A stretch of DNA of 64,000 nt. It comes from Thermus sp. LT1-2-5. Its GTDB lineage: Bacteria; Deinococcota; Deinococci; Deinococcales; Thermaceae. Made by a program: the position numbers and the translations under genes. The notes beneath the pieces were generated by a model. The model was not told the DNA's origin and searched no databases. It saw only the letters and a list, made by a program, of their open reading frames with translations. The stretch spans positions 248,001 through 312,000 of the forward strand of contig NZ_BSRG01000002.1 of assembly GCF_040363165.1 (NCBI RefSeq), read 5' to 3'. Shown here in pieces: positions 52,153 to 62,099 of this stretch. How positions within the stretch are numbered: position 1 is the first letter of the stretch; every line of letters starts with the position of its first letter.

Positions 52153-53188
52153 AGGCCACCCCAAAAGCCGCCCTCAGGAAGGCGTCCATCTCCGCCTTAA
52201 GCCCCACGGTCACCCGAAGGCACCCCGCAAGCCCCGGATAGCGGTCCTGCCGCCGCACCAGGACCCCTTGAGCGAGGAGGTGGCGGAAGGCCGCCTCAGC
52301 GTCCGGGGTCTTCACCAGGAGGAAGTTGGTGTGGCTAGTGAAGGGGCGCCAGGTGGGGTGGGCTTGGAGCGCTGCATAGACCCGTTCCCGCTCCCGCACC
52401 ACCTCCGCCACCACCGCCCGCACGTAGCCCGGGTTCTCCAAGACCACCTCCAAAACCGCCCCGGTGTGGGCAGGGAGGACGAAGGGGGGCAGGACTTCCC
52501 GCACCACCCCCGCCACCTGAGGGTGGGCCAGGAGGTAGCCCGCCCTTATCCCCCCCAAGGAGAAGGCCTTGGAAAAGGTGCGCAGAAAGGCCACGTGGGG
52601 ATTTTCGCGGCCCAAGGGGCTAAAGTCGGTGCCGGCGAACTCCCGATAAGCCTCGTCCACCACAAGAAGCCCCCCCACCGCCTTGGCCCTTTCCGCCAGG
52701 GCCGCCACCGCCTCCTCGGGGAAGAGGGCCCCCGTGGGGGCATGGGGGTTGGGGAGGAAGAACACCCCGCCCTGGAAGGCGGCCAGGACCTCCTCCAGGG
52801 GCAGGGCGAAGCCTTCCCCCAGGGGCACCGCCCGGTAGGGGGTGCCCGCCACCCGGGCGGCGTGGGCGTAGTGGGGAAAGGAGGGGGCGAGGTCCAAGAC
52901 CGCCTCCGCCGCCAGGCTCAGGGCCAGGATGAGGAGGTTGGAGCCGGGGGCGAGGACGATCCCCTCCTCCGGCCAGTCCAACAAGGTGGCAAGGCGCTTC
53001 CTAAGGGCTTCGGCGTGGATTTCTGGGTATCGGTTCCAGGAAAGCCCCTTGAGGCGCCTTAGGGCCTCCTCCTTGAGGGCCTCGGGCAGGTCAAAGGGGC
53101 TTTCGTTCTGGTCCAGCTTCACCGGGGCCTCCTCCTTCTTGTAGGGGTAAGGGGCAAGGTCCCGGAGGTGCGCCTTGAAGGCCCGCAT
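52145..53188 (-). CDS. hisC: Histidinol-phosphate aminotransferase
   Basis: A 347-residue PLP aminotransferase of fold type I converting imidazole acetol phosphate to histidinol phosphate. KLDQNESPFDLP, FLPNPHAPTG, VVDEAYREF and the PLP-lysine segment TFSKAFSLGGIRAGYLL are typical. The ATG (MRAFKAHLRDLAPYPYKK) is 6 nt after TATACT, deciding against a longer reading. First gene of hisC-hisB-hisH. Confidence 0.93.
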   Translation of the reverse strand: MRAFKAHLRDLAPYPYKKEEAPVKLDQNESPFDLPEALKEEALRRLKGLSWNRYPEIHAEALRKRLATLLDWPEEGIVLAPGSNLLILALSLAAEAVLDLAPSFPHYAHAARVAGTPYRAVPLGEGFALPLEEVLAAFQGGVFFLPNPHAPTGALFPEEAVAALAERAKAVGGLLVVDEAYREFAGTDFSPLGRENPHVAFLRTFSKAFSLGGIRAGYLLAHPQVAGVVREVLPPFVLPAHTGAVLEVVLENPGYVRAVVAEVVRERERVYAALQAHPTWRPFTSHTNFLLVKTPDAEAAFRHLLAQGVLVRRQDRYPGLAGCLRVTVGLKAEMDAFLRAAFGVAYA

Positions 53189-53194
53189 GCCCCG

Positions 53195-53200
53195 AGTATA
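53195..53200 (-). promoter_or_regulatory. -10 (TATACT) of the his operon
   Basis: Minus-strand TATACT then CGGGGC and ATG: leaderless. No -35; a 19-bp palindrome lies upstream at 53225-53243. A leaderless start leaves no room for a histidine attenuator. Confidence 0.55.
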
Positions 53201-53224
53201 GCGGCAGACCAGGGGCACGCACCG

Positions 53225-53243
53225 GGCCAAGCCAGGCTTGGCC
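53225..53243. promoter_or_regulatory. 19-bp perfect palindrome upstream of hisC
   Basis: GGCCAAGCC-A-GGCTTGGCC, 9-bp arms around one base. It lies 25 bases upstream of the hisC -10 and after the nitroreductase gene; no T-run follows on the minus strand, so an operator is as likely as a terminator stem. Confidence 0.45.
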
Positions 53244-53317
53244 TAAAGCCCCAGGATGGCGCAGGAGGCGGGAAGGCCCAAGGGGCTCGCCCGCCACCCC
53301 ACGCCCAGGGCCCCGCC

Positions 53318-53935
53318 CTAGCGCCAGACGGCCACCCGCTCCAGGGGCAAGCGGTGGGAAGAGTAGCCCTCCTCCGCCGGGTAGCCCAAGGGAAGGAGGG
53401 CGGGGATGGCCACGTGGGCGGGAAGGCCCAAAAGGGCCTTGACCCTCTCCGGGTCAAAGCCCAGCATGGGCACGCTCCCAAGCCCATAAGCCTCCAAAAG
53501 AAGGAGCAGGTAGCCCAAAAAGATGTAGCTCTGCCCCGCGGCCCAGGCCGCCCGCTCCCTCTCCCCCATTCCGGCAAAGGCGTTTTGGATGGCCCGCTTC
53601 TGCGCCTCCCGCCGCTCCCCCTGGACATTGGGGTGGATGACCTCGTCCAGGCGGGCCAGGGCCTCCTCGAGGTCCGCATAGACCACCAGGACCACCGGGG
53701 CCTCCTCCACCTGGGCCTGGCCAAAGGCCGCCTCCCTGAGGGCCTTCTTGAGGGCGGGGTCCCGCACCACCACCAGGCGCCAGGGTTGGAGGTTCCAGGC
53801 GGAAGGGGCCCTGAGGGCCGCCTCCAGGACCTCCCGCAACACCCCCTCGGGCACGGGGTCCGGCCGGTAGCGGCGGATGGAGCGGCGCCTTAGCGCCGCG
53901 GTCTTGGCGTCCAGAACGGGGAGCGTGGCCTCCAT
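53318..53935 (-). CDS. Nitroreductase-family flavoprotein
   Basis: A 205-residue FMN-dependent nitroreductase-fold protein. FMN/phosphate residues are in RRSIRRYRPDPVPEGVL and APSAWNLQPWRLVVV; PALLPLGYPAEEG near the end is also typical. Substrate not known; members reduce quinones, nitro compounds or act in cofactor synthesis. It is followed by 129 bases of noncoding sequence before the hisC start, holding the palindrome at 53225. Confidence 0.88.
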   Translation of the reverse strand: MEATLPVLDAKTAALRRRSIRRYRPDPVPEGVLREVLEAALRAPSAWNLQPWRLVVVRDPALKKALREAAFGQAQVEEAPVVLVVYADLEEALARLDEVIHPNVQGERREAQKRAIQNAFAGMGERERAAWAAGQSYIFLGYLLLLLEAYGLGSVPMLGFDPERVKALLGLPAHVAIPALLPLGYPAEEGYSSHRLPLERVAVWR

Positions 53936-53988
53936 ACCCCGGGGATGGTACCCAAAACCCTCTGGGCCCTTTGTGAAGTAAAGCGCAA

Positions 53989-54930
53989 TCAGGGGCGGAA
54001 GTGATCGTACCCCTTCCGGGGCACGGGGGCCCCCCGGAGGTAAACCCCCACCCCCTCCACCAGGCGCCCGGCCCGGAAAAGGGGAAGCCCCACCTCCCTG
54101 GCCCGCGCCTCCACCGCTTCCCCGTTCTCAGGGGGCACCACCAAGACCGCCTCAAACTCCTCCCCCCCATAGAGGACGAACGCCAAAGCCCTTTCCTCGC
54201 TCCCCGCCAAGGCCAAGACGTCGGGATAAAGGGGTAACGCCTCCAGCTCCACCCGCACCTCGAGCTCGGAAAGCTGCCAAAGGGTCTCGGCAAGGCCGTC
54301 GGAGGAGTCCAGTCCCCCCCTTAGAAGCCCCTCCAGGGCCAGAAGGCCCAGGCGGGGCAAGGGGTAGTGGGCCGCTTCCTGGATGGCGGGGAAGGCCTCG
54401 AGGTCCACCCCCTGGTAATGGGCGAAAATGGCCGCCCCAAGCCGCCCCCAGCGGTCCCCGGCCAGGTAGAGGAGGTCCCCCGGCAGGGCCCGGCGGGGAA
54501 GGGGGCGCTTCGCCTCAGCAAAACCCGCCACCACCAAGGCCGCCTCCTCCCCAGCGTTGGTGTCCCCGCCCAAGAGGAAGGCCCCAAGCCGGCCCGCCGC
54601 CTCCGCCGCCCCCCGCACCAGGCCCAGGGCAAGCTCCTCCTCCGCCTCAGGGGGCAGGAAAAGCCCCAGGGCGAAGCCCAAGGGCCGCCCCATCTTGCAA
54701 AGGAGGTCGGAGGCGGTGGCCGCCACCCCCCGGAAGCCCACCTCAAAGGGCCCCATGCCCCTTAAGGCCACGTCCCGGTAGCGGAAGCCGTCCACCTTGA
54801 GAAGGAGGGCCTTCCCCTCGAGCCACACCCCTCCGGCGTCGTCCCCCGGGGGAAGGGGGGCGTCCAGGGGATAGCCCAAGGGGGCGAGCTTTCGGAGAAG
54901 GGCTCTTTCGCCCAGGTCTTTAAGCCGCAT
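53989..54930 (-). CDS. thiL: Thiamine-monophosphate kinase
   Basis: A 313-residue ThiL phosphorylating thiamine monophosphate to the diphosphate cofactor. LKDLGERALLRKL, PPGDDAGGVWL (Mg/ATP), VAATASDLLCKMGRPL, LLGGDTNAGEEAALVVAGF, GGLDSSDGLAETLWQLSE and FVLYGGEEFEAVLVV follow the family order. The ATG is 6 nt after TAGCCT (54942-54937) on the minus strand. No TPP riboswitch is visible. Confidence 0.9.
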   Translation of the reverse strand: MRLKDLGERALLRKLAPLGYPLDAPLPPGDDAGGVWLEGKALLLKVDGFRYRDVALRGMGPFEVGFRGVAATASDLLCKMGRPLGFALGLFLPPEAEEELALGLVRGAAEAAGRLGAFLLGGDTNAGEEAALVVAGFAEAKRPLPRRALPGDLLYLAGDRWGRLGAAIFAHYQGVDLEAFPAIQEAAHYPLPRLGLLALEGLLRGGLDSSDGLAETLWQLSELEVRVELEALPLYPDVLALAGSEERALAFVLYGGEEFEAVLVVPPENGEAVEARAREVGLPLFRAGRLVEGVGVYLRGAPVPRKGYDHFRP

Positions 54931-54936
54931 AAACCC

Positions 54937-54951
54937 AGGCTAGGGTATCAT
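54937..54951. promoter_or_regulatory. Divergent leaderless -10 pair for thiL and the ComB-like gene
   Basis: Minus strand TAGCCT (54942-54937) lies 6 nt before the thiL ATG; plus strand TATCAT (54946-54951) lies 6 nt before the GTG at 54958. The two hexamers are only three bases apart. Confidence 0.45.
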
Positions 54952-54957
54952 GGCGGG

Positions 54958-55671
54958 GTGTGCCGGGTTGACCTGTGCCTGAGGCCGGCCCCTGGCCCCT
55001 TGATCCTGGTGGAGGTCCTGCCCGCGGGTAGCGTCCTCACCCGCCTCCTGGCCCTGGGGGCCAGGGGGGTTTGGGTGGCCCCGGGGCCCAAGGTGGCCCG
55101 CCTCCTGGCGGAAAACCTGGGGAAAGACGCCCTTCTCCTGGGCGAGGTGGAGGGCTTTCCCCCCGAGGGGTTCCACGGGCGGCTTTCCCTCTTAGACCTG
55201 GAGAAGACGGAGGTGAAGGGGAAGGAGGCCGTCTTGGTGGCCCCCTCCCTCAACGGAAGCCTCCTGCCGGGGGAGGAGGAGGTGTACCTGGCGGGCTTCC
55301 GCAACGCCAAGGCCATCCTGGAGCTGGCTAGCACCCTCCAGAACCCCACCTTGCGCCCCTCCGGGGCCCCTGAGCCCCTCCTCTCCGCGGTGGTGGCCCT
55401 GGGCTTTTTGCAAAAGCGCCTCTATCCCGAGGCGAAAAGCCTCGCCACCCTCCTCCTCAAGGCCTTCCCTGACCCCCAAGAGGCCCTCTTCCAAAGCCAG
55501 GAGGGGCAGGCCCTTCACAAGGAGGGGCGCACGGAGGAGCTGGCCTGGGCGAGCCTCATCGGGGTGGACCCGGTGGTGCCCCGCCTTACCGAGGTCCGCT
55601 TCTTCCCCAAGGAGGCCTACGGCCTCACCCAGGACCGCTACGCCCAGAGGTACGCGGCATGGAACGGCTAA
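54958..55671 (+). CDS. ComB-like (2-phosphosulfolactate phosphatase family) protein
   Basis: A 237-residue protein resembling the ComB family: ILVEVLPAGSVLTRLLALGARGVWVA corresponds to the family's DVLRA..TALxxGA segment, and LLLGEVEGFPPEGFHGRLS and VLVAPSLNGSLLP to its GE..G and NG motifs. Some usual residues are changed, so activity on phosphosulfolactate is doubtful. GTG start with TATCAT 6 nt upstream. It overlaps the following glycosyltransferase by 13 bases. Confidence 0.6.
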   Translation: MCRVDLCLRPAPGPLILVEVLPAGSVLTRLLALGARGVWVAPGPKVARLLAENLGKDALLLGEVEGFPPEGFHGRLSLLDLEKTEVKGKEAVLVAPSLNGSLLPGEEEVYLAGFRNAKAILELASTLQNPTLRPSGAPEPLLSAVVALGFLQKRLYPEAKSLATLLLKAFPDPQEALFQSQEGQALHKEGRTEELAWASLIGVDPVVPRLTEVRFFPKEAYGLTQDRYAQRYAAWNG

Positions 55672-56363
55672 CCCTATTGGGCCTTCCCCTGGACCCGGTG
55701 GACATGGAAGAGGCCCTGAGGCGCATCGGGGGCTTCCTGGAAGGGAGCCGAACCTGCCAGGTGGTGACCCTGAACCCCGAGATGGCCGTGCGGGCCCAGG
55801 AGGACCGGGCCCTTAGGGAGGCGGTCCTTCAGGCCGAACTGGTCACCCCAGACGGGGTGGGCATCCTCTGGGCGGCGCGGCGGCTTCTAGGGGTGCGCCT
55901 CCCCGAGCGGGTCACGGGGGTAGACCTCACCTTGGCCCTCTTCCGCCGCTACCCGGGCCTCAGGGTCTACCTCCTGGGCGGAAGGCCCGGGGTGGCGGAG
56001 CGGGCGGCGCAGGAAGCGGAGCGGCTGGGGGCAAAGATGGTGGGCTTCCACCACGGTTATTTCCGGGAAGAGGCCCCTATTGTCGAAGCCATTCAAAAGG
56101 CTGCCCCCGACCTCCTCCTGGTGGGCATGGGGGAAAGGCAGGAAACCTTCATCCACCGCCACAAGCCCCACCTGGGGGCCAAGGTGGCCATGGGGGTGGG
56201 GGGCACCCTGGACGTCCTGGCGGGGGAGGCGAGGCGCCCCCCCCTCTGGGCGCAACGCCTGGGCCTGGAGTGGCTTCTGCGCGTGGGGCTGGACCCCAAG
56301 CGCTGGCGGCGGGCCCCCCGGCTTCTCCGCTTCGCTTACATGGTCCTCAAGGAGGGGCGTTAG
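55659..56363 (+). CDS. WecG/TagA/CpsF-family glycosyltransferase
   Basis: A 234-residue GT26-family enzyme: LLGLPLDPVDMEEALRRI, VVTLNPEMAVRAQED, ELVTPDGVGILWAARRLLG, RVTGVDLTLALF, LLLVGMGERQETFIHRHK and GVGGTLDVLAGEARRPPLWAQRLGLEWLLR are all canonical. Such enzymes transfer N-acetylmannosamine(uronate) to lipid-linked GlcNAc in surface-polymer synthesis. The TAG stop is the start of the -10 box of the next gene. Confidence 0.92.
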   Translation: MERLTLLGLPLDPVDMEEALRRIGGFLEGSRTCQVVTLNPEMAVRAQEDRALREAVLQAELVTPDGVGILWAARRLLGVRLPERVTGVDLTLALFRRYPGLRVYLLGGRPGVAERAAQEAERLGAKMVGFHHGYFREEAPIVEAIQKAAPDLLLVGMGERQETFIHRHKPHLGAKVAMGVGGTLDVLAGEARRPPLWAQRLGLEWLLRVGLDPKRWRRAPRLLRFAYMVLKEGR

Positions 56364-56366
56364 AAT
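56361..56366 (+). promoter_or_regulatory. Candidate -10 (TAGAAT) built on a stop codon
   Basis: TAGAAT begins with the glycosyltransferase stop and is followed by GGACCC and the ATG at 56373. Confidence 0.45.
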
Positions 56367-56372
56367 GGACCC

Positions 56373-58271
56373 ATGCGGCGGATTTTGGCCTCCTTCCTTC
56401 TCTTAGGGCTCGCCCTGGCCCAAGGGCTCGTCCTCCCCTTTGAGGGGCCCAGGGGCTACACCCTGGCCCAGGCCTTCGCCCAGGGCCTGAACGCCCCTCC
56501 CCCCACCCTCCTCGCCCTCCTCCTCCCCGACCTCCCCTGGCGGGGAAGTTACGAGCTTGCCGGGGGGCTTTACACCCGGGCTGGGGCCCGATTCGCCCTC
56601 GCCGCCACGGGGGCAGACTGGGTGCTCCTGGGGCGGGAGGAGGCGCAGGGCTTAAGGCTCCTCCTCGCCACCCCCCAGGGGGCCCAGGAGGGGCTTTTCC
56701 GCACCCCCGAGCTGGCCTGGCTCTGGCTCCAGGGCCAGGGCCTCGCCCCCCGGTTCCGCCCCTTGCCCAAGCCTTCCCTTTCCGAGGAACGCCTGCGGGC
56801 CCTGGCGGAAGGCCAGGACCCCGACCCCCTGCACCAGTCCGCCCTGGACCTTAAGGAGGGACGGGGAAGCGGCCTTTTGGAAGGCCTCCTTCCCAAGCAG
56901 CTCCTCCTCCTCTGGCAGGGCACCCTCCCTCCCGCCTACCAGGCCTTCCGCCTCCTGGCGGAGGGGAAGCGGGAGGAAGCCCTTAAGCGGGCGGAGGCCT
57001 TAGCCCAGGGGGACATCCTGGAAAGGACCGCGGCCCACCTCCTCTTCCGGGCCCTGGAGGACCCGCGCTGGAAGGAAACGGCTCGAGGCCTGGCCCAGGC
57101 CTTCCCCGAGCTTCCCCTGGCCTGGGAGGAGGTAAGCTTCGCCGCCTTTGCCGAGGGGAAGGGGGAGGAGGCCAAGGAGGCCCTCCTCCAGGCCCTGAGG
57201 CTCCAGCCCGACTCCTGGCTCTACTGGACCAACCTGGGCTGGGCCTACTACCTCGCCGGGAACCTCCCCCGGGCCATCCTGGCCTCGGAAAAGGCCCTTC
57301 GGCTCAACCCCAACGCCACCGCCCTCTACAACCTGGGGCTTTTTAGGGCCATCTACGGGGACTATTTGGGGGCCAAGGCCGCCTACGACCGGGCCCTAAG
57401 GCTGGACAAAGGGGAGGACTTCCCCGAGGCCCTAAAGGACCTCGAGGCCCGCCTCGAGCCCCTTGCCCTCTACTTCCGCGCCTACCTGGCGGAGCGGGCG
57501 GGGCTCGAGGCCAAAACCCTCTACCAGGCCTTCCTCGCCCAACACCCCAAGCACCCGCTAGGCCCCGCCGCCCGGCGGGCCCTGGCCCGGCTTGGGGAAG
57601 GGGGGGTGCGGCTGGAGGTCTTGCGGCTTGCCCTCATTCCCGGGGACGTGGACGCCCGCCCCTTCCGGGCGGGGGAGGCGGTCTTCCCCGATGTGCGCCT
57701 TACGGGAAACCCCTACCTCACGCGGGACGCCCTGGAAACCCGCCTCTACCGGGATGGCGCCCTCCTCCAGGAGGAGAAAAAGCCCTTGGGCTTTCCACCC
57801 CTCACCACCGCCTTGGTGGAACACGCCCCCGCCATTACCCTCCCCGCCCCCGGGCGGTACACCCTCGAGGTCCGCTACGGGGAGGCCACCCTCCTCCTGC
57901 CCCTAGAAGCGGGGCCTCCCAGCCTCGCCCGCCGGCTCTACGCCCTGGGCCTGGAGGTGCGGGACCTTTCCGGCCAAGGCCTCCTCACCCCCAAGGAAGC
58001 CCTAGGGGAGGAGGGGGAAAGGCTCCTGTTGGAAAGGACGCTCCAGGCGCTGAAGGAGGCTGCCCCCCTCGCCACCTCAAGCCGCCTTACCGCTCCGCTT
58101 TCGCAGGGTCCCTACGCGGGGAAGAGCGTGCAGGAGGTGCTGAAGGAGCCGGGCCTCGAGGGGGTGCGGGCTTTCTTCGAAGCGGTCTTGGAAAATCCCC
58201 AACTCCTTGCGGAAAACGACGTGGTAAACGCCTTTGTGAACTGGCTCCTTGATCAAGAAAGGGCCCCGTGA
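56373..58271 (+). CDS. Secreted TPR-repeat protein
   Basis: A 632-residue protein with a signal peptide (RRILASFLLLGLALAQG). TPR-like helices run from about residue 185 to 410, best seen in PDSWLYWTNLGWAYYLAGNLPRAILASEKAL and NPNATALYNLGLFRAIYGDYLGAKAAYDRALRL. The C-terminal part (from about 415) looks like a beta-rich domain, then a helical tail. No enzyme motif. Probably a scaffold at the outer surface, linked to the glycosyltransferase by adjacency only. Confidence 0.75.
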   Translation: MRRILASFLLLGLALAQGLVLPFEGPRGYTLAQAFAQGLNAPPPTLLALLLPDLPWRGSYELAGGLYTRAGARFALAATGADWVLLGREEAQGLRLLLATPQGAQEGLFRTPELAWLWLQGQGLAPRFRPLPKPSLSEERLRALAEGQDPDPLHQSALDLKEGRGSGLLEGLLPKQLLLLWQGTLPPAYQAFRLLAEGKREEALKRAEALAQGDILERTAAHLLFRALEDPRWKETARGLAQAFPELPLAWEEVSFAAFAEGKGEEAKEALLQALRLQPDSWLYWTNLGWAYYLAGNLPRAILASEKALRLNPNATALYNLGLFRAIYGDYLGAKAAYDRALRLDKGEDFPEALKDLEARLEPLALYFRAYLAERAGLEAKTLYQAFLAQHPKHPLGPAARRALARLGEGGVRLEVLRLALIPGDVDARPFRAGEAVFPDVRLTGNPYLTRDALETRLYRDGALLQEEKKPLGFPPLTTALVEHAPAITLPAPGRYTLEVRYGEATLLLPLEAGPPSLARRLYALGLEVRDLSGQGLLTPKEALGEEGERLLLERTLQALKEAAPLATSSRLTAPLSQGPYAGKSVQEVLKEPGLEGVRAFFEAVLENPQLLAENDVVNAFVNWLLDQERAP

Positions 58272-58284
58272 AGGCGCGCAAGCG

Positions 58285-58318
58285 CTCGCCCCCCGGGTTT
58301 CCCCGGGGGGCGAGTTTT
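58285..58318 (+). terminator. Strong terminator after the TPR gene
   Basis: CTCGCCCCCCGGG (58285-58297), TTTC loop, CCCGGGGGGCGAG (58302-58314), 13 perfect pairs, then TTTT. It ends the plus-strand unit before the oppositely oriented tRNA gene. Confidence 0.92.
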
Positions 58319-58330
58319 GCGTCCTGGGCT

Positions 58331-58406
58331 TGGTGGAGCCGAGGGGATTCGAACCCCTGACCTCCTGAGTGCGATTCAGGCGCGCTCCCAGCTGCGCCAC
58401 GGCCCC
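58331..58406 (-). tRNA. tRNA-Ala(CGC)
   Basis: 76 bases on the minus strand including an encoded CCA end. The acceptor stem GGGGCCG/CGGCTCC contains the G3:U70 pair that marks alanine tRNAs. The anticodon stem-loop is CCTGA-ATCGCAC-TCAGG, anticodon CGC, reading GCG. The T arm has GGTTCGAATCC. A CATATA box lies 8 bases upstream. Confidence 0.95.
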
Positions 58407-58443
58407 ACGCGCCCTATATGGTAGCGGGGGCAAGAAGGCTTGT

Positions 58444-58782
58444 CTAGTCCCCTTCCTTGAGGCGCACCTCCACCCGCCCCTTCTTGTCCTTCACGGAAAG
58501 CTTCGCCTTGGCTTTGCCCTTGCGGTACTCCGCCTTCCACTCGCCCTTCTTCACCTCGTACTTGGTGCGCACCCAGCCCCGGCGGCGCAGGTCCTCGTCG
58601 TGGTAGCGGAACACCGCCTCCGCCCGGGAAAAGTTGTAGACCACCACAATCCCCTGGGGCTCCGCCACCCGCTCCACCACCACCGCCTGGGGAAAGAGGT
58701 CCAAGGTGAGGTTGGCGGTGATCCGGACCTCGAGGGCCAAAGCCGTGGCCAAAAACAGGGAAAGGGCAAACCATCTCCGCAT
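58444..58782 (-). CDS. Small secreted protein, unknown function
   Basis: A 112-residue protein with a signal peptide (MRRWFALSLFLATALALE). The mature part has a beta-rich first half (VRITANLTLDLFPQAVVVERVAEPQGIVVVYNF) and a very basic second half (KKGEWKAEYRKGKAKAKLSVKDKKGRVEVRLKEGD). No known family. The ATG is 6 nt after TATCCT (58794-58789) on the minus strand. Confidence 0.7.
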   Translation of the reverse strand: MRRWFALSLFLATALALEVRITANLTLDLFPQAVVVERVAEPQGIVVVYNFSRAEAVFRYHDEDLRRRGWVRTKYEVKKGEWKAEYRKGKAKAKLSVKDKKGRVEVRLKEGD

Positions 58783-58788
58783 GCCCCT

Positions 58789-58794
58789 AGGATA
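58789..58794 (-). promoter_or_regulatory. -10 (TATCCT) of the small secreted protein gene
   Basis: Minus-strand TATCCT, AGGGGC, ATG; the same AGGGGC-ATG context as nurA. Confidence 0.45.
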
Positions 58795-58832
58795 CCCCCC
58801 TCCCTCCCCTGGCCCATGAGAGCCCGCTAAAG

Positions 58833-58838
58833 TACACT
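58833..58838 (+). promoter_or_regulatory. -10 (TACACT) of ddrA
   Basis: TACACT, then 6 nt and the GTG at 58845. No palindromic radiation-response (RDRM-like) element was recognised nearby. Confidence 0.45.
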
Positions 58839-58844
58839 TGAAAG

Positions 58845-59476
58845 GTGGACGAAGTCTGGCGGAAACTGGCCGAGCCCTTTCCCCCTGCCGAGGTCCAGTG
58901 GCGCATCGAAGCCCTCTCCAAGGACCGAAAGCGGGCCCTGGTGGTGCCCTACGTGGACGCCCGCACCGTCTTGGACCGCCTGGACCGGGTGGTGGGGCCG
59001 GAAGGGTGGCACGACAGCTACGAGGTCCTGGCGGATCAGGAAAGGGCCCTCCAGGACGAGCGGGGCGAGCGCCGCGAGCGGCTTTGCGAGGTGAAGTGCC
59101 GCCTCACGGTGCTCGGGGTGACCAAGGAGGACGTGGGCGAGGGCGACTCCCTCAAGGCCGCCTTCTCCGACGCCCTGAAGCGGGCGGCGGTGAAATTCGG
59201 GGTGGGGCGCTACCTCTACCGCCTAGAAAAGCAGTGGGTGGACTACGACCCGGAAAGGGGGCGCTTCACCCCACCCAAGCTCCCTGAACCGGAAGGCGGG
59301 CTCGAGGAAGAGGAAAAACCCGAAGCCCACCGCCTCATAGACCAGCTCCTGGAGCGCCTCAAGGAAAAGGGCCTGGGCAAGGAGGCGGCCAGGATCGTCA
59401 CCAAATACGGGGGGTACGGCAAGACCCCCGAGGAGACCAAGCGCCTCTACGGGGAACTTCGGGCCTTGCTCAAAGG

Positions 59477-59480
<4 letters not shown>
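58845..59480 (+). CDS. ddrA: DdrA-like Rad52-family single-strand DNA protein
   Basis: A 211-residue homologue of Deinococcus DdrA, a Rad52-type protein that coats 3' single-strand ends. LAEPFPPAEVQWRIEALSKDRKRALVVPYVDARTVLDRLD and LKAAFSDALKRAAVKFGVGRYLYRLEKQWVDYD are the core. A Glu/Lys-rich linker (about 148-160) leads to a helical tail with YGGYGKTPEETKRLYGELR. Its stop overlaps the start of the metallophosphoesterase (ATGA). Confidence 0.85.
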
Positions 59481-61034
<1,554 letters not shown>

Positions 61035-61200
61035 CTTTTCCCCTTGCGTGAGGATAGGCATTACACTGTTTAATCTACTCTTGGTGTAGTCTATCCCCCT
61101 TGTCCCGACCTCAGGGTGATAAGATGGGCGGGAAATGAGGCGGGGGTGTTTGGGGTACTGGGTCCCCGCCTCGTGAAGAGATGCACGAAAGGAGGGGACC
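61035..61200 (+). promoter_or_regulatory. Upstream region and leader of the nuo operon
   Basis: A 166-base spacer. TGATAAGAT (61117-61125) is an extended -10. The leader of about 69 nt can fold GAGGCGGGG (61137-61145) on CCCCGCCTC (61164-61172). Farther upstream (61050-61095) is an unusually AT-rich stretch. AAAGGAGGGGACC precedes the TTG start. Confidence 0.6.
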
Positions 61201-61560
61201 TTGGCGCCGATCGCGGAGTACGTGAACGTCCTCATCTACCTAGGGGTGGCCCTCTTCATCGGGGTGGCGGCCCTTGGGGTGGGGGCCCTTCTTGGGCCCA
61301 AGAAGCCGGGCAGGGCCAAGCTCATGCCCTACGAGTCGGGGAACGACCCCGCAGGGGAGGTGAAGCGCTTTCCCGTCCACTTCTACGTGGTGGCCATGCT
61401 CTTCATCCTCTTTGACGTGGAGGTGGCCTTCCTCTGGCCCTACGCCGTGAGCGCTGGTGGGCTTGGGCTTTATGGCTTCCTCGGGGTTTTGGCCTTCACC
61501 CTCCTCCTCTTCGTGGGCTTCCTCTACGAGTGGTGGAAGGGGGTGATGCGGTGGCATTGA
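61201..61560 (+). CDS. nuoA: NADH-quinone oxidoreductase subunit A (Nqo7)
   Basis: A 119-residue membrane subunit of complex I with three helices. [43 protein letters not shown] is the conserved core. TTG start with a strong Shine-Dalgarno. Overlaps nuoB by 10 bases. Confidence 0.95.
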   Translation: MAPIAEYVNVLIYLGVALFIGVAALGVGALLGPKKPGRAKLMPYESGNDPAGEVKRFPVHFYVVAMLFILFDVEVAFLWPYAVSAGGLGLYGFLGVLAFTLLLFVGFLYEWWKGVMRWH

Positions 61561-62096
61561 AAGATTTGTTTGAAAAGGACGTGCAGGAGCTGGAGCGGGA
61601 GGGGATCCTCTTCACCACCTTGGAAAAGCTGGTGGCCTGGGGGCGGTCCAACTCCCTGTGGCCCGCCACCTTCGGCCTCGCCTGCTGCGCCATTGAGATG
61701 ATGGCTTCCACCGACGCCCGTAACGACCTCTCCCGCTTCGGGAGCGAGGTGTTCCGGGCCAGCCCCCGCCAGGCGGACGTGATGATCGTGGCCGGGCGGC
61801 TATCCAAGAAGATGGCCCCGGTGATGCGCCGGGTCTGGGAGCAGATGCCCGACCCCAAGTGGGTGATCTCCATGGGCGCCTGCGCCAGCTCCGGGGGGAT
61901 GTTCAACAACTACGCCATCGTGCAGAACGTGGACTCCGTGGTACCGGTGGACGTCTACGTCCCCGGCTGCCCCCCGCGTCCTGAGGCCCTCATCTACGCC
62001 GTGATGCAGCTCCAGAAGAAGGTGCGCGGCCAGGCCTATGACGAGAAGGGGCGGAAGTTGCCGCCCGTGGCCGCCTGGCAGCGGGCAAGGGGGTGA
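61551..62096 (+). CDS. nuoB: NADH-quinone oxidoreductase subunit B (Nqo6)
   Basis: A 181-residue subunit carrying cluster N2, next to the quinone site. The ligands are in [29 protein letters not shown] and [13 protein letters not shown]. The GTG start ([10 protein letters not shown]) matches the known Thermus N-terminus and length. Confidence 0.97.
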   Translation: MALKDLFEKDVQELEREGILFTTLEKLVAWGRSNSLWPATFGLACCAIEMMASTDARNDLSRFGSEVFRASPRQADVMIVAGRLSKKMAPVMRRVWEQMPDPKWVISMGACASSGGMFNNYAIVQNVDSVVPVDVYVPGCPPRPEALIYAVMQLQKKVRGQAYDEKGRKLPPVAAWQRARG

Positions 62097-62099
62097 AGC

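Noticed and set aside
53454-54293. A 279-residue minus-strand frame overlapping the nitroreductase and thiL genes
   Set aside because: Alternate-frame shadow rich in Arg/Gly/Pro; both real genes have strong family motifs.
54931-54957. TPP riboswitch for thiL
   Set aside because: The space before thiL is 27 bases and the promoter geometry is leaderless.
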